Part shown: positions 63,273-64,000 of the stretch, piece by piece
Layout: every line of letters starts with the position of its first letter
Position numbering within the stretch: the stretch's first letter is position 1
Assembly: GCA_029558835.1 (NCBI GenBank)
Contig: JAKQDH010000143.1
Coordinates: 110,398 to 174,397, forward strand
From: Planctomycetota bacterium
GTDB taxonomy: Bacteria; Planctomycetota; Phycisphaerae; UBA1845
Length of the DNA: 64,000 nucleotides
Reading direction: 5' to 3'
The notes under the pieces: model-generated
Seen by the model: the letters and a program-made list of their open reading frames with translations, nothing else
Databases searched by the model: none
Told to the model about the DNA's origin: nothing
Made by a program: the position numbers and the translations under genes

Positions 63273-63296
63273 CCGTCAAATGATGACAAGTGACGG
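63273..63296. promoter_or_regulatory. Inverted repeat upstream of the AbiEi-like gene
   Basis: CCGTCA (63273-63278) and TGACGG (63291-63296) flank AATGATGACAAG. AbiEi-type antitoxins repress their own genes through inverted repeats upstream of the start, so this is a candidate operator. Confidence 0.35.
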
Positions 63297-63566
63297 TATT
63301 TCTATCCAAACAGCATGAGCGCAAGCCTCCTCGACGGAGCGCATGAGACGGTGCGTCGCCTGGGTAGCCAACACGGCGGCGTCTTCCGCACGGCGCAAGC
63401 CCTCCAAGCCGGAGTCCACCCGCGGACACTCCGCGCGCTGCGTGACGCCGGCTTCCTGGAACGCATGGAGCGCGGGCTCTACCGCCTCGCCGAGTTGCCG
63501 GAGATCGGTCACCCGGATCTCGTGACTGTGGCGCTCAAGGTGCCGTCGGGCGTCGTCTGTCTCATC

Positions 63567-63764
63567 TCAGTCCTGCTGGTTCAGCCAAGCCCCGTAGACA
63601 ATCAGGTCGATCCGCTTGCCTGCCTGCCGGTCAGGCAGGTCCACCAGCGGCAGCCCGCGGCGGATGTGGGCGCGGATCGTCTGCGGCGCCACCTTCAGCA
63701 GCTTGGCCGCCGCGGCGACCGTCAGCGAGCGGATGTCCAAGCCTTCTGTTATGGGAGCCCTCAT
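63567..63764 (-). CDS. Small helix-turn-helix DNA-binding protein
   Basis: A 65-aa protein from ATG 63764. Residues about 13-40 (SLTVAAAAKLLKVAPQTIRAHIRRGLP in key residues) form a MerR/excisionase-like helix-turn-helix that often helps choose binding sites or primes recombination. A CCTGCCTG/CAGGCAGG palindrome (63619-63639) lies within the gene. It interrupts the AbiEi-like frame on the opposite strand, so it may mark the edge of an insertion. Confidence 0.6.
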   Translation of the reverse strand: MRAPITEGLDIRSLTVAAAAKLLKVAPQTIRAHIRRGLPLVDLPDRQAGKRIDLIVYGAWLNQQD

Positions 63765-63788
63765 GCCGGGAATCCTCGCGTCCGGCCC

Positions 63789-63817
63789 TTGACAACCGGA
63801 TACACAGCGGATACACT
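63789..63817 (+). promoter_or_regulatory. Promoter with overlapping direct repeats for the antitoxin-like gene
   Basis: A perfect -35 TTGACA (63789-63794) is 17 bases from TACACT (63812-63817). GGATACAC occurs twice, 11 bases apart (63798-63805 and 63809-63816), covering the spacer and -10. Direct repeats there suit autoregulation by an AbrB-like protein. Confidence 0.65.
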
Positions 63818-63850
63818 TGGTTGAACCTCGGCCCCGGAAGGAGTACCCCG

Positions 63851-64000
63851 ATGGTCAAAACGCTCATCAAGCACGGCAATAGCTACGCCCTGGTAATCGA
63901 CCGGACGATCCTGGAGTTGCTGCGCGTCACGCCTGACACGCCGCTGGAACTGACCACGAACGGCGACACCCTGCTGATCTCGCCCGTGCGTGACGCCAAA
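63851..64000 (+). CDS. AbrB/MazE-type antitoxin-like protein, cut by the window end
   Basis: The first 50 residues are visible, starting at ATG 63851 with AAGGAG upstream. The sequence VKTLIKHGNSYALVIDRTIL...LELTTNGDTLLISPV (key residues) is a swapped-hairpin AbrB fold, as in MazE and SpoVT. Such proteins are usually antitoxins or transcription regulators that bind their own promoter; a toxin gene may follow beyond the window. Confidence 0.75.
   Translation, partial: MVKTLIKHGNSYALVIDRTILELLRVTPDTPLELTTNGDTLLISPVRDAK

Larger units (their letters stand above)
63315..63824 (+). pseudogene. Truncated AbiEi-type antitoxin
   Basis: The first 85 residues from ATG 63315 match the N-terminal winged-helix part of AbiEi-family antitoxins: GGVFRTAQALQAGVHPRTLRALRDAGFLERMERGLYRL, then PDLVTVALKVPSGVVCLISVL in order. 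AbiEi is the DNA-binding antitoxin of the AbiE abortive-infection system. From about 63570 the frame reads through the antisense of a small gene (63567-63764) and loses homology, so the antitoxin has lost its C-terminal toxin-neutralising part. No AbiEii toxin gene is seen in the window. Confidence 0.7.

Overview
The window is high-GC, gene-dense bacterial DNA that looks like a planctomycete (Phycisphaerae-like) chromosome. The clues are an ECF sigma factor of the TIGR02999 type, a Ser/Thr kinase with a C-terminal beta-propeller, a prepilin-type protein with a DG-type C-terminal motif, a dockerin-bearing secreted protein, secreted proteins with thrombospondin type-3 calcium repeats, an exosortase-linked polysaccharide locus and a B12-dependent ribonucleotide reductase. 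The lineage is an inference from gene content. No rRNA, tRNA, CRISPR array or intact transposase was found.

Layout. 294-5140 (minus) is an exopolysaccharide export operon: outer-membrane export lipoprotein, exosortase, Wzc-like chain-length regulator/tyrosine kinase. 5804-20363 is an accessory 'secretome' stretch: a small lipoprotein, a papain-like peptidase, an ECF sigma factor, a phospholipase A2-like lipoprotein, a PKD protein, a large kinase, a SprT-like zinc protein and a dockerin protein. 20570-24488 holds a small SEC-C protein, a kinase/phosphatase pair and a pseudopilin-like protein. 25275-30591 is housekeeping: nrdJ, then rpsP, trmD, rplS and yraN; tatD (30998-31777) and an exported PepF-type peptidase follow. 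34166-39952 is a second polysaccharide cluster: ExeA-like ATPase, second export lipoprotein, CpsD-like kinase, glycosyltransferase. 40146-42343 has uvrC and rsfS. 42469-45960 is a giant thermolysin-family peptidase. 46248-49357 has an HD hydrolase with an overlapping partner and a DEDD exonuclease. 49447-53588 is a redox-type operon (DUF6599 protein, DUF362 protein, polyferredoxin). 53999-56404 is an O-antigen ligase-like protein with a TPR-like tail. 57079-60944 holds NfeD-like, flotillin and serine dehydrogenase-type proteinase genes. The last 3 kb contains an unknown protein, remnants of an AbiEi-type antitoxin and the start of an AbrB/MazE-type antitoxin.

The main observations are these. 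Two secreted peptidase genes (7171-9360 and 42469-45960) share calcium repeats and a C-terminal C-G-A-G hydrophobic tail, and each is bracketed by partial copies of neighbouring genes, which suggests recent insertion or rearrangement. The nrdJ gene has a well-placed pair of NrdR boxes, a sigma-70 promoter and a structured leader. A promoter-hairpins-terminator unit between nrdJ and rpsP looks like an unassigned small RNA. At least two families of dispersed palindromic repeats fill the intergenic regions.

Genes acting together: the wza/exosortase/wzc operon, the second cluster and the ligase probably build and export one or more surface polysaccharides. The sigma factor and large kinase resemble a known genomic pairing. 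The 21.5-23.4 kb kinase and phosphatase overlap by four bases and probably act on the same targets. NfeD and flotillin are a known membrane-microdomain pair.
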